This document shows positions 1 to 13,660 of a stretch of 64,000 nt of DNA, one piece after another. A program made the position numbers and the translations under genes. The notes below the pieces were generated by a model. That model was given only the letters and a program-made list of their open reading frames with translations. It made no database searches and had not been told where the DNA came from. Location: assembly GCF_016859285.1 (NCBI RefSeq), contig NC_053413.1, positions 13,040,001 to 13,104,000 on the forward strand, written 5' to 3'. This stretch comes from Xiphias gladius (taxonomy: Eukaryota > Chordata > Actinopteri > Istiophoriformes > Xiphiidae). Position 1 is the stretch's first letter, and each line of letters begins with the position of its first letter.

Positions 1-1211
1 AATTAGCAGACATCTGCAGTGACTGCAAAGCTGGGAGTGTATTCAGGCAATCAGAGCAGCTTCACCGACAGCACTGACTACAGCCCCCTCTGTGATGGGC
101 CTCATCCTGAAGGGAAGCATTCCATTAGAAACTCAGTGATTAATTGAGACGGAGAATTCGCTCCTGGCATCGAGCAAGAATGAAACACAACAGGAGGCAT
201 CCATGATGGCAGAGTTGTACGCAGGGTTGGTGGAGGTGGTCCGGAGATGGCGGGGGACTGTGCCATACTGCTGATGGTGTGAGCTAAGGTGCTCACACTG
301 TGGTTTGCAATTAGCTGTATGAGAACAGTTAACCAGACAACAGCTATATGAAGATTTTCGGACCCATCAAGTAAACAAAACCTGTGTGTGTCTAATGATA
401 ATCCAAATTTTATAGCTACTTCTGTTTAGCGGCCAAAAAAAAAAAAAAAAAAAGACTGGAGATGATTGCTAGTGCTGATATTCCCTGTTCACATTTTGAA
501 ACAACTGATATCTGAATTTCCAAAGTACACATAGCACTATAGCCCTGTATGTTGGGCATGTACACATTATTTTTTCGCTTGAAGTTAAAGTTATCTTGTA
601 TGTAAGATTCAAAGACTAAAACTTCTATGGAATAGTTTGACATCTAGGGAAATCTGTTTATTCGCTTCCTTGCTGAGAGCACGATGAGAAGATCGATACC
701 ACTCTCATGTCTGTACGATACGTGTGAAGTTGCAGCCAGCAGCCACTAGCTTAGCATAAAGGCGGGAAAAGATGGAAATGTCTAACTATTCTTTCAAAAC
801 GTTTCTGACTGGATAATTCCGAAAAGTGTTGAGTGGCCTACTGTATGTACTCCATCTGTAGAGGGTGACAGCACATTAGACAGCTCATTACTGACGCAGT
901 TGGAGGTGTCACTCTTACTAGGCACAGTAAGGTACAGCCATGATTTTAAGCCCCAACTTAATACGTTGTCATGGAAATCAACAGTAGCACATTGGACACT
1001 TTCCATTTCGTTCGAGTCCACAGCTGGCTTGTTTCTGGATTACACACACCTATGATTATAAGAGTTGGCTAAATACGCACATCAGTCTTGTTTACACAGG
1101 CTCGGCTGCACATGGGCCTTATCCATAAAATGTCATCCTTTAATGAATTAAGCAGACAGACGTGTTTTCCGACTGATGAGAATTTCCCCTCGCTTTGGGT
1201 CTATTCTTTTT
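1..1211. other. Non-coding stretch, nothing recognised
   Basis: No exon-like reading frame flanked by plausible splice sites and no protein family could be recognised on either strand. The only visible structure is an A-run near 436-453. The open frames here are short and have no family character. Confidence 0.6.
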
Positions 1212-1385
1212 ACCAGTGGTGGAGGGAATATTCAGATCATTCCCTTACTCAAGTAACAGAGGCAACACCACACTATTAAAACACTCCATTACAAGTGAGA
1301 TACCTGGATTTAAAATTAAGACAAAAAAACTCAAAGTGAACTGTGGAGTTTTCTTGTTAATAAACAAAAGTTTTGGTTAGATTCA
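1212..1385. repeat. Fragment of a dispersed teleost repeat (AGTA-rich family)
   Basis: The stretch starts with CCAGTGGTGGAGGGAATATT and continues through 'cttactcaagtaa' and 'aacactccattacaagt'. These phrases belong to a very common interspersed repeat of spiny-rayed fish, recalled from general familiarity rather than a search. Related copies lie at 20960-21430, 35045-35500 and 37190-37365 in this window; the 35 kb copy is in the opposite orientation. No coding capacity is seen. Confidence 0.65.
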
Positions 1386-3019
1386 CTATTTTTCACAAAA
1401 ACACATTATGTGAATCCTTGAGTCTGACAAACATGTTGAATGCATTTCCTTCCTCATAAAACATTTGCAAAGCCAATTTTTGTATATTTTAAATTGTGCA
1501 TTATTTACATCATGGCTGAAAGCTTGCAGTCCTCTTCCTCCTTGCCTTTGTTGGTGGATTGCAGTGTTTCTCGGGATGCCACTGCCTCCAACTGTCAATC
1601 AGTGGACAGCGGCAGGAATGTGTTTGGTGTCACCCCCCCTACCTGAGTCATTAATAAAAGGTAGTGTACTTTTCCATTTCCAAGTCTTGAGTTATAAATG
1701 TTAATAAATCAATTATAATGAAAATTTCAATCAAAGAATACTGAATTATAAATGTTAATCATGGCTTAATAAATAGGTTTTGGTCCAGATCCTTTGAACT
1801 GTTCCACAAGATATCTGGGCCACTGAAAGATAAACACCAACCACAGGGATTTTTCACAACCTGGCAACCCAAGTCTTATTAATAGCTTATAGTTCATCTA
1901 TGAACCATTCATAAATGATTTCTTACCCATTAAAAGTTACAGCTTATAAACTCCTTATAAAGAGTGCCTTATCAGGAAGTGGCACCAATTTTTTTAAATC
2001 CATGGAGGACCATATGACCCTTCAATTAAAGAGAAAAAATGAATTGCAGTGAATATGGAATTATAAGGTTTTCACATGATAGCAGTCACACAAACACCCA
2101 CACGGTTAGATTTGTGAAAGAGCTGTGATTGAAGCTGCCGCTAAATTAAGAGGAAAGAGAGATTAGAAGCTTATAAGAAATCAAGCCAAGGCTGGTGCTC
2201 TCATTTGGATGTTTGAAATTGGACTGAATACTGGATAAATCTAGGTGCTATACTTCTGAGAGCATCATTCCCAGCAGTTATGCAAATTGGCTATCAAATT
2301 CACACAATAATCAGATGATGTGCTGCTTTGTTGAGATGTGAGCGTGCTATTTTACCGGTTTAACGGAGACAAGAGCAGAGCGTCTTCCAAAAAAAGAGCT
2401 CATTTGTGGTCGACGGCCTCTTGACTGTCGTAAAATAGTAGAGTCACAATGAAATGGGTGTGATCCTCCACTTGGTGCTTCCTTCCTTCCAGTCCTAGGG
2501 TCTGGGCCTAATAAAGGCCTGTGTGGTTCAGCACAGACGGACCGCCTTTCTGCTGTGTGGAGAAATGTGTTCAATCACCATGGCTACCGGTCAGAGGAGA
2601 ACCCCTGCTGTGGTTATTAGGATTTCTCTGCCTGCTCACACATTGGCTCAGTATGCAGGTTAACAACTCACAGTCTGTATTATGGATGTGAATCTGCGTG
2701 TGTGCAGGAGGCCTGTAGGTCAAGGGTGATTTAGTACTGTAATTACCCCTATACAGAAGGAGTGTTGGAGTTTCTAATTCAAAGCATCATCTCTAGAAAA
2801 CGCCTAAAATGGACCGCCTCAAACTCTACTGCCTCCCAACAGTAGCACTGATGTGAGAAGGGGAACATGAGAAAGCTTTGAGCAGTATTGATTCAGCCGA
2901 GTACTCTCGGAGCTAGCACCAGAGGATCTGTAGAGAGAATTATCCATGCACCATTTCCTCCCCTGCTCCTATGTGGAAAATTCTGCAGTTCCAGCTTTCT
3001 CGTAGCCTACATACACCAG

Positions 3020-3021
<2 letters not shown>
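1386..3021. other. Non-coding stretch, unassigned
   Basis: No gene could be recognised. The part near 1880-2030 (runs of 'cttataa' and 'attcataaatgatt') looks like degenerate interspersed repeat. The part from about 2090 to 2400 is of higher complexity and free of obvious repeats, so it is the more likely place for a conserved non-coding element. That is only an inference from sequence texture. Confidence 0.4.

Positions 3022-3097
<76 letters not shown>
3022..3097. repeat. (CA)n microsatellite
   Basis: An uninterrupted run of about 38 CA units, followed by a degenerate CA-rich tail to about 3200. The long His/Thr frames that cross it are artefacts of the repeat. Confidence 0.97.
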
Positions 3098-3099
<2 letters not shown>

Positions 3100-3569
3100 A
3101 CAAGCGCACGCGCACACTCAGGATCCCATACACACTCTTACACAGAGACACACACATGAATGGATAGATACACACATACAGAAAGTCATATGCACACACG
3201 CACAGACTTTCTTGAGGTTTGATGTTTCAAAATAATGCTTGTTTGATTTATTTATAGCTGCTCCCTTCCATCTGGTTAGTCCAGCATATTTTATTTTTGT
3301 CGAATTAATCTTAAAATAGGACAAACATAGAAAAAAGAGGAAATGATGGTGTAATGGTGTAAAAGTTGTGGGTTTTCTCTATACTACATCATTTTTTCCT
3401 GGAATTTGCCATTATGGGGATATTACAGTGATCCCAGAGCCTATATTAAGCACTCTGAGGTCACTATTCTCACGAATATCACCACAGACAGACTAAACAT
3501 ACGGGCTCCAATTTGACTGTTAGTCCATATGAAGAGATTATTGGCAGCCGTAAGTGTAGGGGCTAAAAC
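3098..3569. other. Non-coding stretch after the CA repeat
   Basis: Degenerate CA-rich sequence to about 3200, then AT-rich unique sequence. Nothing gene-like is visible. Confidence 0.5.
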
Positions 3570-4830
3570 CACCAATGAAATCTGAATTTCTGAGACACAG
3601 GGCATTGTCTGCATATGCCGCTTTGCCCTCTCCTCCTTCACTCCCCACCCGGTTTCTCCTGAATAATGCACGACGGGCCACATCCCCACTGCCCGGGCGT
3701 CCAATGGCAGGCTCGCATTTTATCAAGCTATCTCCTCTGAGCCAATCCCGGTCCTCCCGGTGATCCCTGTAAACCGGATGCCCTCCCTGCTGCCTCTCAA
3801 ACGGACGTAATCTGTGGATCAGAGAGGCAGGCGCTCAGTCTGTGTGGAGTTGGTGTCGGATGGAGGCTATGAGAGTGAAAATAGCCGCCGGGGCAGACTT
3901 GAAGAAATCGCATCAGTCCATCTCGCCAGGACAGTGAATCCTGCAGTTTTACAAGCAGGAGGGTGAAGGAAAATGTTGTAAGTATGCCATCATGTAAAAT
4001 GCATAAACTATAACCTAAAAATAGGGAGGCGGCGTTTTTGTTTAATCCAGTAGAATCGGTGCAAATTGACGCTTTACTTAAAAGGCAATGATGCTTCTTG
4101 ATTCTATTCATTTATTTGAAGCAAGAATGGATATTCTGCTGAATAAGTACATGGAATGAAGGTGAAACTCTGACATTATGTGATGGGGTCTGGGTTGGCG
4201 CTCAGCACTGATCAGGCGGCTTCACGTCTCGAAAATGAGCGCATGTGAATTTGTCCAACTTGCCAGCGGAAGAAAGAAAAAAAACGCGCCTCTCATCCTT
4301 CATTTCATAAGGACATCGGTCTGACTCGAGGACAAACGCGATTCCCGATCGGTCTGTGCAAGACGAAGCCTTTTAATCCGCACTTCAACTTTTATGATGC
4401 TGCGCTAGACGCATCGTCGGTACATAGTGCACAGACAAATGCCGTTTCCATTGCTTGGAAAGTTTTAACGATATGTTTGAACAGCCAGCGCAGCCCAATG
4501 GGATCCCGGTAGGAGCCTCCCGCTCATTAGAACTTTGATTCATTTCACTCATCAGACAGTCTCCCCTTCCTATTGGGGCCCGAAAGTCGGTGAACACTGA
4601 TAAATGGTGGCTATTATTTTTGCAGCTGAACAATGCGCACCGGCTTTGTGTGGACCATCTGTCACTGTGTCGACATTACAGCAGCCCTCCTGCCCCAAAG
4701 AGTCCGAGTGAGACACCTGAAGAGCAGAAAAAAAAAAGGGAGACAGCGATCATTCAGAGCCGCCACCCGTCTCTCACCAAGCCGTGACTCACGACGTGAT
4801 CCGTCAGTGTGGATGGGTGCGTAACGTAGC
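3570..4830. promoter_or_regulatory. CpG-richer segment, possible promoter / 5' exon region
   Basis: This segment is visibly richer in CG dinucleotides than its surroundings, with clusters near 3655-3790, 4255-4360 and 4745-4825. On the + strand, two exon-like ends with good donor sequences occur: 'AATGTT|GTAAGTATG' near 3975 and 'AGTCCGA|GTGAGAC' near 4710. The latter closes a short open frame starting with ATG at 4633. I recognise no protein, so this is a candidate start of an unidentified gene, or an isolated CpG-rich regulatory region. Confidence 0.22.
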
Positions 4831-7800
4831 CAGAAAATAAATAGGCTAAGCACTGGATCAGACCGGTGCAACTGAAATGTCTCATGTTTCGTGTATAGGT
4901 GCTGTGCAATGTCATCTATGTATGGTTTTAATGTTTTTTGTTTTTTTGTTGTTTTTTTTTCAATGCAGACCGAATTTTGAATAGTCCAAGCAGACTACAA
5001 GCATGGCTTTGCGCATCCGACTTCCTCCCGGAATTCGGCTTTCTAGCACATGGCAAAAACAGCCAGACTGCCATTTTCAGGGTGGGCTCTCTGAGTGGAT
5101 GCACACTGACCAAATAAACACACTTCAACGTGAGCGCTACACTCCCAGCTTTTTGGGCACAGTGGCTTAATGTGCCACTCAGTTCTGACCCTCCAGGTAG
5201 TTTAATGCCGCTGAGACAGGCGTTTTTTGTTTTTTTTAAGGAGACTTTAGAAACTGCGTCTCTCAGCTTGCAGTGCCAAGCACTAATATGCCTTAAGGTT
5301 AATGAGGCAGTTTCCATAAATTCTTCTTCCATCTGGATATAGTAGGTCTAGACGCTTAGTGCAGCGCTAAATTTTACTGGCTATGTGATTGTACACAGTG
5401 GGATTCCGTGAAAGAAAAGGAATGTATAGATTTTTCTAGAAAAAACAAACATTTATGCTGACAGTCATGTAACTGCTTGTACTTCTCTTTATGTATTTAT
5501 TATTATGATTATTATTTTACATAATTTAATGGGGGAAAGAAATCTGTGTCAGGCTGTGCAGTGAATGAACAGTACTGATAGGTGCTGATGTGATCAGCTG
5601 TGATAGCCCCACTTCCGTCCCACTCAGCGCTGAGTAACATATAATTCACTTTGGCTTTGTCCCTCATGAAGAGTAAAAGCAGCAACCTCCCTCCGAACAG
5701 CGAAGAGCAACGAATGCCCAAGTGCATATCGGTTTAATTCAGTTTCAAGTTGCTCTCCGAGAGTTATCAGGGCGGGATGAGTGAATGGAGCGAAGCCACT
5801 GTCTTCCTGCCTAACTATAATGCGGACAGATGGGTGGTTGGATGTTGGCTTATCTTATCTCCTGCTGAAGCTATGATCATCATTCCCGTGTAGCTCATTA
5901 TCACATGTGATGACTTTCATCAGTTTCACCCTGCAATTATGTCGAGAAGCAACCTGCTCTCAACCACATGATCGCATTTGTTCCTCCATAGTTACACAGT
6001 GGCTCTTTCTCCACTGAATTCGTAGAACAAATCAAATGAAGAAAATAATGTTTCTGCAGCTTTTGTTAGTCAGAGAAAATGTAGCACTGTTAGCATCAGG
6101 GAGTCCCATCTCACGTCTCCAGCCGTCACATGACACCAAACACAGAAATGAGGAGGAAGAAGAGTACCTCCGCACTCACTTTTCCCTGATTCTTTACAGT
6201 CATTAAAATACAATATGCAAACTCCTTTAATTCATTTTTTTTTTCTGGAACATCTGGAAAACATAGGAAGTGTAGATTCGCAGTGGATAATGAACTACAT
6301 TAAAGAAGAGTGAGCTCTAATGCTCGTGTATTTTTCTTTCCTTTTTCCAACTTTATTGTTCATCTATGGAACCAAAACAGCTTTAAGTTTTATAGCAGTT
6401 GTTTAGCAGATACACTTGGTGTGTGTTCATGTATTACAGGCAAATGAAGTTAAGGGGTGAATGAGTTCATAGCAGCAGGAACCTGTGTCCATATGTGTGT
6501 GTTTGTGCTTCTCTGTGTGTGCGGTTGCGGTGTTGGGTTTAATGGAAAGGTTAGGTAATGGAGACCCCTGCTCTCCGCCTAAGGCATCGCAACATACTGC
6601 CTATCTAGATGAGTAGATGGCCTCTGACCTCTTGTCTAGCCAAGGGCTCAGGTCTGCTTGGGTCAAGCCAGGTGGCTTTCAAGAGCCTATTGGCCTGTTC
6701 AGGAGCACATGGCATTTGAACTCTTTCCACTTCAGGACCAAACAGACTCTTTCGGTTAATTAAGAAACTCTTGCGGCTTGCGTGTGACCGTGTGTGTTAA
6801 CTGTGTTACAGATAAAGTTATGGATTACAAAAAAGAGGTCAGGGAAACTCAGAACATCTGCTCTCTGAGATAATTTGATTTTAGCTGTCCTCTAAGCTTC
6901 ATAAAGTCAGACATTTTTCTGATGATTCAAAAGTTCCTTTTAGCTATGTCTTCCACTAAAATTGAACAACCTCCATGAATCCTAGGTATGAGAAATAACA
7001 GATATCCCAGTGACTTGTCAAAGCCAGATTTGGGCCTGCCATTACACTTTACTCTCAGCTCATTTATGAGATGGTACAGCTGTTGTGTGGCCGCTTTAAT
7101 CGTGAAGTATGATAGCTGTAAGACAAAAACACTGAATTAGACCCAGTCTTGTCATAGCTGAGAGAAGCAGCCTGTCTCAATTCTGTCACAACATGCTCGC
7201 TATTGTATCGCCATGCAAGAAACTCCCCATGGAAATTTTGGAATCTTTCCCATTGTTCCTTAAGGAAAGGGCTCTTTCATATGGAAGTGGGGAACGCCAG
7301 GAAATGACAGGCATTCTTTGTGGACTGTTTGAAAATAAACTTGTGAGTCCTCGCTTCCTTCTCGACGGCTAAGCAAAAACTAGAAATAAGAAGAAAGGAT
7401 TATGGTCTTAACAATTCCTCAGTGGCATTTTCACTTTCTTACGTTTCCTGCCGCAGTTTGTCCCAAAAGTATATTTTCTTATTCAGCGCACTGGAGACAA
7501 GCCATCAGAGTTTCAGCTTAAGAGCTTTTGTCGAGGGCTTTTCACTCTTTTCTCTACGGTTTCTTGAATGGGTGCATTCATATTTTCCTCCTTATTTGTC
7601 CTTATTTTGCCTTATCTTTCCCCCTGGCTTTAAACACAACCCCACTGCTTGAGCTCTGCTTTATGAGGTGTGACAGTGAGGTCTGGTCGCCGAGGCAGGC
7701 TGTGTGGACTGGAACGTAAAGCTTTACATTCAGCCGGCTGCGGTGGGGTTCGGGGAGGAGTTAAATTCACTTCACCCCTATACAATATCTCATTTACAGG

Positions 7801-9429
7801 AACTGCCTTCATTCTGCTGAGATGGCATGAAAGTTCAGAATTGAAAGGAGGGAAAAAGAAAAAAAAGACCTGCCCTGCCTTCCATAACCTCAGAGTTCTT
7901 AATTGCACACATACAGTCGCTACCTTTAGTAAGGAAGACAGAGAAACACTGACTGGAAACTGAAAGAAAAGAAAAGGCAGCTGGTCATGATTTAAGTTTG
8001 TAAAATCGTATATAACATTTTTTCTCCAATGTCAACATTTATTACATCTCTTTCAAGTGTAGCTTGGTGCCAGGTGTTCATAGTTCTCCGCAGCTTTGTA
8101 TAACTTCCTCCCCTTTCCTTTTGAGAATTAATAACAGGCTTTATTTAACAGGCTCCTCTCTCTGAGCTAGTCAGTCTCGCCGTACCTCAGATTAACACTC
8201 ACACCTTATCCCCCTATCATCTCTTTCTGCCTCTCTTCCTCCTCCTCTTGTTGTTTTTCCCACCCGGCCAGTGGTAGTTCCCAGGTATTTGACCAGTGTA
8301 GCGTGGCCGGGAGGCTGGCTGTTCTGTCCTCTGTGAGACAAAGGCAGCGTGCCTCAAGGAGAGGGATGAAAGGAAACGGGGCTGTGCAGCCACTCCTTTT
8401 TACAATGGGAAAACCTCCTTAGTGAGGTTGTAGAGCAAATAACCACCTTCTCTCTTCCTTTTTTTAACAAGCACTGAGACTGTGAGAGTGTGTCTCTATC
8501 TTTTTGTGGTAGGAGGAGCAGCGCTGTGTGTATACATATAGATGTGAGTTTGGTGTGCATGCAAAGAGCAAAGGGTGTCCTTTATGTCTACATAGCACGT
8601 TTTTAGGCTTCCTCTTCCTTACACCTGCTTAGTTTCAGCCGACAGATGGTGCCTCTCTTGCTAAAGATGTTTCCTGTATTAAGGTTTGTTTTTGTTGTGG
8701 TTTAAACTGTAAAGAATGGGTTACATTGAGGGAACAAAGCAAAAAAGAAAGCTTTTATCGATGTAAATGATGCTGGAGCAGTCCAGTTAGATTAACTGGG
8801 CCTAAAGAATCTTTTTAGAAATTGCAGATTGTTTTCAGTATTGGTGATAAAATTATTGATTATTACAGTATTAAAATCCTACACTTATGTAATACTTGAG
8901 CATTCAAAATCTAATGGAAAAGCAAATCAATCATAGCCATAATACTTACTGTATTGAATAGAAACTCTTATTCTAAAGATTGGTCCCTCGTAGTGTTAAG
9001 AGTTCCAATGTGTTACTCATGAGTATATTTTAAAATATGCAGCACATTTAATGAGCCTATTGTATGTTTTGCATGTAAAAACCTCAAAATCTTTTTTAAG
9101 ACAAATAGGTAACAATGAAAGTCAAATATTTTTTGGAGGACAAGTATAGATGACCACAAGATGGAAATGTAAATTCTTGGTGTCTCAAAAATCAATCCAC
9201 GCACAGAACTTTAGTAAAAGTATTCTGTTATTTTCTACCTCGAGTTTATCAAAGACTTTTCAGTCACATAGATATTATTTAGTGACACACTTGTATGCTA
9301 GTCATTACCAATATTTTACCACATTATTACATGCTTACACTTGAGTTTAATTATATATGTACACTGATGTTTTTCTTGGTCTCTGCTGTATAACTGCTCT
9401 AACCCACTGGCGCTCCGTCTGTAGCGTTA
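4831..9429. other. Long non-coding stretch, no gene recognised
   Basis: About 4.6 kb without a recognisable exon. T-rich runs occur near 4935-4960. Parts are of high complexity without simple repeats (for example 5840-5960 and 6540-6800) and could be regulatory. No motif supports a specific call. Confidence 0.5.
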
Positions 9430-9740
9430 TCATCTCGGGTGGTAGTCAGGGGGAGGGAGCGGAAGCCGCAGGAGTCTTTTATGGCTCCAGCTCCAGAGAC
9501 AACCTGTTCTCAGGCACTTCTCTTCTGGCACGTTTTTATGACATCATAAATTCCTCCATTTCCTCTGACCAGCCCTAGGTGGGTATAAAGGACATACCTG
9601 GCCAGTAATTGTCTGTCTGGCCCTCTCATCTGTCAGTCTCCTTCTGCCGCTGGTGACTTCCTCCAGAGCCAGACTAGCAGACTGCCTGAAGATACACAGC
9701 TCTCTTAGATCTGGACGGTGGACCGATAAAAACAGTGGTT
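9430..9740 (+). promoter_or_regulatory. TATA-containing promoter-like segment
   Basis: A consensus-like TATA box, GGGTATAAAGG, lies at about 9581-9591 in a locally GC-rich context. It is preceded by the near-palindrome TTTATGACATCATAAA at about 9535. The spacing would put a start site near 9612. No convincing coding exon follows directly and no downstream gene is identified, so this is only a promoter-like signal. Confidence 0.28.
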
Positions 9741-11942
9741 TATTTGATGAGTGCTAGGGTAAAGAGGGTTTTTCTGGAGTGTGGTTTTTCTTACATGCCT
9801 TTTACTGCATCTTTATTGGTCATTTTGGTCAGCGAGGAGAGTCAGCCTGGCACCCACGTTACGGGCCTTTTCTGCGTGCATGTGCACTTCAGACAGACAA
9901 CGACGGCCCCCTCTCAGACCTGTTGATACCTTTTGTTTGTTGAAGTCTGAGGATGAAGAGCAGAAAAGAAAGGATTAGGGGAAGCAAGAGGAGGTTTTTT
10001 TTGGGGGGAAAAGGAGAAGCCCTCAGGAACATTCAGTGTTCACATTCATCTGATGCTCGGCTGGGGCTCCTCGGGGAGGCTGGAACAATACACGCACCAG
10101 CACGACAACATTCCTCGGGGTTAAAAAGGTCAGGGGTCACCCAACAACCCCACCCAGCCAATCAATCCCAAGGCACTAACTTGGTGCCTTTGTTTGTGGT
10201 TTACATCTTTGCACTTGTTGAACAGACTCTGCACCTTGTGTTACAATCTGCCCTTTGCTCTCTAATAGACTAGATTTGTATGGAGCACATTTACTCTTTT
10301 TTTAATGTTCCATAAGTCAGTTTTGGCGCAGGTATCAGTAGTTTAAATGTACACTGAGGGTGTTTGTGATGGAGGAGATCACATTTCTCTGTCATTGTTG
10401 AAGCTTGTGGGTCCAGAGAGAGAAATGCTCCAAAAAACAAGGAAATAAAACACAATAAATTAGTTAAAAGCTGCAAAGAAATACAAATTAAATTAGACTC
10501 TATTTTTATGTCTGTAGCCTATTGCGCACGCAGTACAGTATCACAGCCAGATGTTTGGCAAGCCGACATCTTTGTATGCCTGAAAAAGAACCACCACAAA
10601 ACAGCCAAATTGTAATTATCTTCCATATTTTGAATTGATTTAAATGCACACTCTACATAATCAACCCACAAGGGTCAAATATTAGACCAATGAGGTGACT
10701 TTTGGTCCACAAAGTCACATTTTTCCTCCCTTATGAAAAATTCAGGGTTTTTTTTTTTGTTTTTTTTTTTTGGTGCGTGTGTGCACCACAGCACACTTCA
10801 AGTAAAGTCTGAAGGCTGCCATTAAAGTGGAGCATATGCATGTGTAGGCATGGGGTGGCGTGTGGGGCCCCTACAGGCAGACTGCAGGTCTGTTAGTCAT
10901 TACGAGTGAATGTACAGTATATGCTGGAGTGGACATACAGCTACATTAAAGCCTCGCCCAGGGCCACATCAGACCACCCCAGAAACACACCAAAGGCACT
11001 TCCTCCTCCCGCTCCCTCCACTCAGCCTCAGGGGAAATGCATTTTGGGATTTCCGGAGGATGCACAGGACATAAATCATTTGATGATTAGGAAACTTTCT
11101 CGTCAAAATCAGTTTAATTGTGATAGTCAGATTCCCACAAAAGGTGGTGCTTTCTCTATTGTTTCTGTAAAAATTCATCTCCAGTTTGTGCCATTTGTGT
11201 TTGTGTTTATATCTGCTTTTGTCTTTTATCTGTAGGTGTTCACATTGTGCCTCCTGATCCTGACTTTTGTGACTCTATGAAGATCGTTTCCATCAGGTAT
11301 ACCGCAATCCATCATTAAAACATATTTTCATAAAATTCTTATTTTCTCTATTACTGAATATTCACCGTATGTCACATTCTTTTGTCCTCTTTCCTGGTGG
11401 AGTGGTATAGATGACTATAAACCTCCTCAATTTTATCCTGCACACTAAATCGGCTTACAGTGGAGGAAGGAGACATCGCTCTCTATTAGTCTGCAGTTAG
11501 AAATGAAAGCCTATCTGGCTGCAGCTGTGGAGGAGCTCCAAAGATGGGGACGTTTATTGTCAGGAACAAATAGAGGCCTTTTTATTTTGTCTAGCAGCTG
11601 ACGCCTCTCCCCACCCACTCCTCCAAAACCGCTTTTGTCAGTAATGTAGAGTGGCCTGCTCAGGCAAGAGCGAGAGACCATGAGAGTTCCACAGCAGAAA
11701 ATAAAGTGCAGGGTTTGTCGCTGATAGGCTCGGCGAGGAAAGGCCCGGCTGTTTGCCATATGGTGTAATTATCTGCTATTTCTAAAGATTATCTCCCTCC
11801 ATCAATATAGTGTTTAAATGTGTATAGTATATGTGAGTGTCTGTGTGTGATTGGATCTCTGGTTTGTACCTCCGGTGTAATGCTGAGACTCTGTGGCCTG
11901 CAGCTTGGCCCCCCATTTAAACTGGGTTAACTATGACCCCCC
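9741..11942. other. Non-coding stretch, nothing recognised
   Basis: T-runs at about 10746-10772 and otherwise unique sequence. No exon with both splice signals and a recognisable protein was found on either strand. Confidence 0.5.
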
Positions 11943-11979
11943 CCCCCAAAAAAAAAAAAAAAACCCCCGGTGATCCCTC

Positions 11980-11982
<3 letters not shown>

Positions 11983-12041
<59 letters not shown>
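11983..12041. repeat. (CA)n microsatellite
   Basis: About 29 uninterrupted CA units, preceded by a C-run and A-run at 11937-11967. It is the left partner of the (GT)n tract about 195 bp downstream. Confidence 0.97.
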
Positions 12042-12043
<2 letters not shown>

Positions 12044-12234
12044 AGAGTCTCTCAACACAAAAGAAATATTCAGCTGTAGAGAGGGGGTCCCTCAGAGGGC
12101 GCGACATTGAACTGGGGGGGATTAAGAAGAAATGGCTGGCTGACACAGGGGTTGCCATGGCAAAGCCCCCTTTTCTCCTCTCCCTCGACCTTCCGTCTAT
12201 TTTTCATTTTAGGTCTCATTGTGGGGTGAGGTGT

Positions 12235-12849
<615 letters not shown>

Positions 12850-13060
12850 TGACATCAGCACCCTAAGCCGATGAATAACCATAGATCAGCGTTTGCCATC
12901 CTGACGTCAGCCCCCGGTCTGAGCAGCAGCACTAGGACACTGTCGGTAGTTGTTCCCCAGCAATGGCCTGCTTCTGACAATGGGAGCTCTCAGCCTGTGG
13001 CCCGGCGATGGCTGGGGTATAAAAAGCTTGGCTGCACAGTGGGACATCATAGCATTGTTC
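12850..13060 (+). promoter_or_regulatory. CRE- and TATA-containing promoter-like segment
   Basis: A perfect cAMP-response-element palindrome TGACGTCA is at 12902-12909, with a close variant TGACATCA at about 12850. About 110 bp downstream is a TATA box, GGGGTATAAAAAGC, with its core at 13018-13025. The segment is GC-richer than its AT-rich flanks. A start site would be expected near 13050. The only downstream hint of a transcript is the polyadenylation signal at 15412. No coding exon was confirmed between them. Confidence 0.35.
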
Positions 13061-13208
13061 TCTGGACTAGATATCCATAAGAACCGTGGCAGCCTCGAAG
13101 ATGGTTCTGTAATATTGTTCTGAGCAATGTCAAACCAAACAGAGAAGGTTTTAGACTTTTAATACAACAGCATATTATTCTAACTTTTTTATTGTAAAAC
13201 TTATCTGA

Positions 13209-13660
13209 TTAAAGGATCAATTCACCAAAATTACAACAATACATGTTACCATTTACCACTTGCAGATAGCTTTGGTTTTATTTGCTTAGGTTTTAAGACA
13301 TCGGTCTCTTAGATTTTTGCTACCATCCCAAAACAATGAAGGTGAATGGAATTTCCTCTGTGCTGCTCATTGGATTGAAAAATTACATTTAAAAAATCAA
13401 TAGCAATATAATAATAATAGTCATATTTCAAAAATACTGTCAGAGATACCTTGAGAAATCCTCAGTTTTTACTGTAACTACTTTCTCCTAAATAAATAAT
13501 CACTAAGAAAACAGTTAACTGTGTTTTCTGTGATAGCAAAAGAAATCACAGAGAAAGATATCTCAAAATCCTGCAAAAAGGAAATCAAAATCAGCTGCAT
13601 GGCTAGATACAACAAAGGGAAATGGAGAAAATGTGCTTTTTATGTGAACTGACCCTTTAA
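13209..13660. mobile_element. MITE-like element with TTAA-ended terminal inverted repeats
   Basis: The left end TTAAAGGATCAATTCAC (13209-13225) and the reverse complement of the right end TTAAAGGGTCAGTTCAC (13644-13660) match at 15 of 17 positions and bound 452 bp. The interior has no transposase-like frame, so the element is non-autonomous. Both ends start with TTAA, which would fit insertion at TTAA or TA targets. Similar 'TTAAAGG..AGTTCACC' ends are common in teleost MITEs (general knowledge, not searched). Confidence 0.7.

Noticed and set aside
2888-3235. 115-residue His/Thr-rich open frame
   Set aside because: Translation of the (CA)n microsatellite; no family character outside the repeat.
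3797-4111. 104-residue minus-strand frame in the CpG-rich segment
   Set aside because: No splice context or recognisable domain; likely open by chance.
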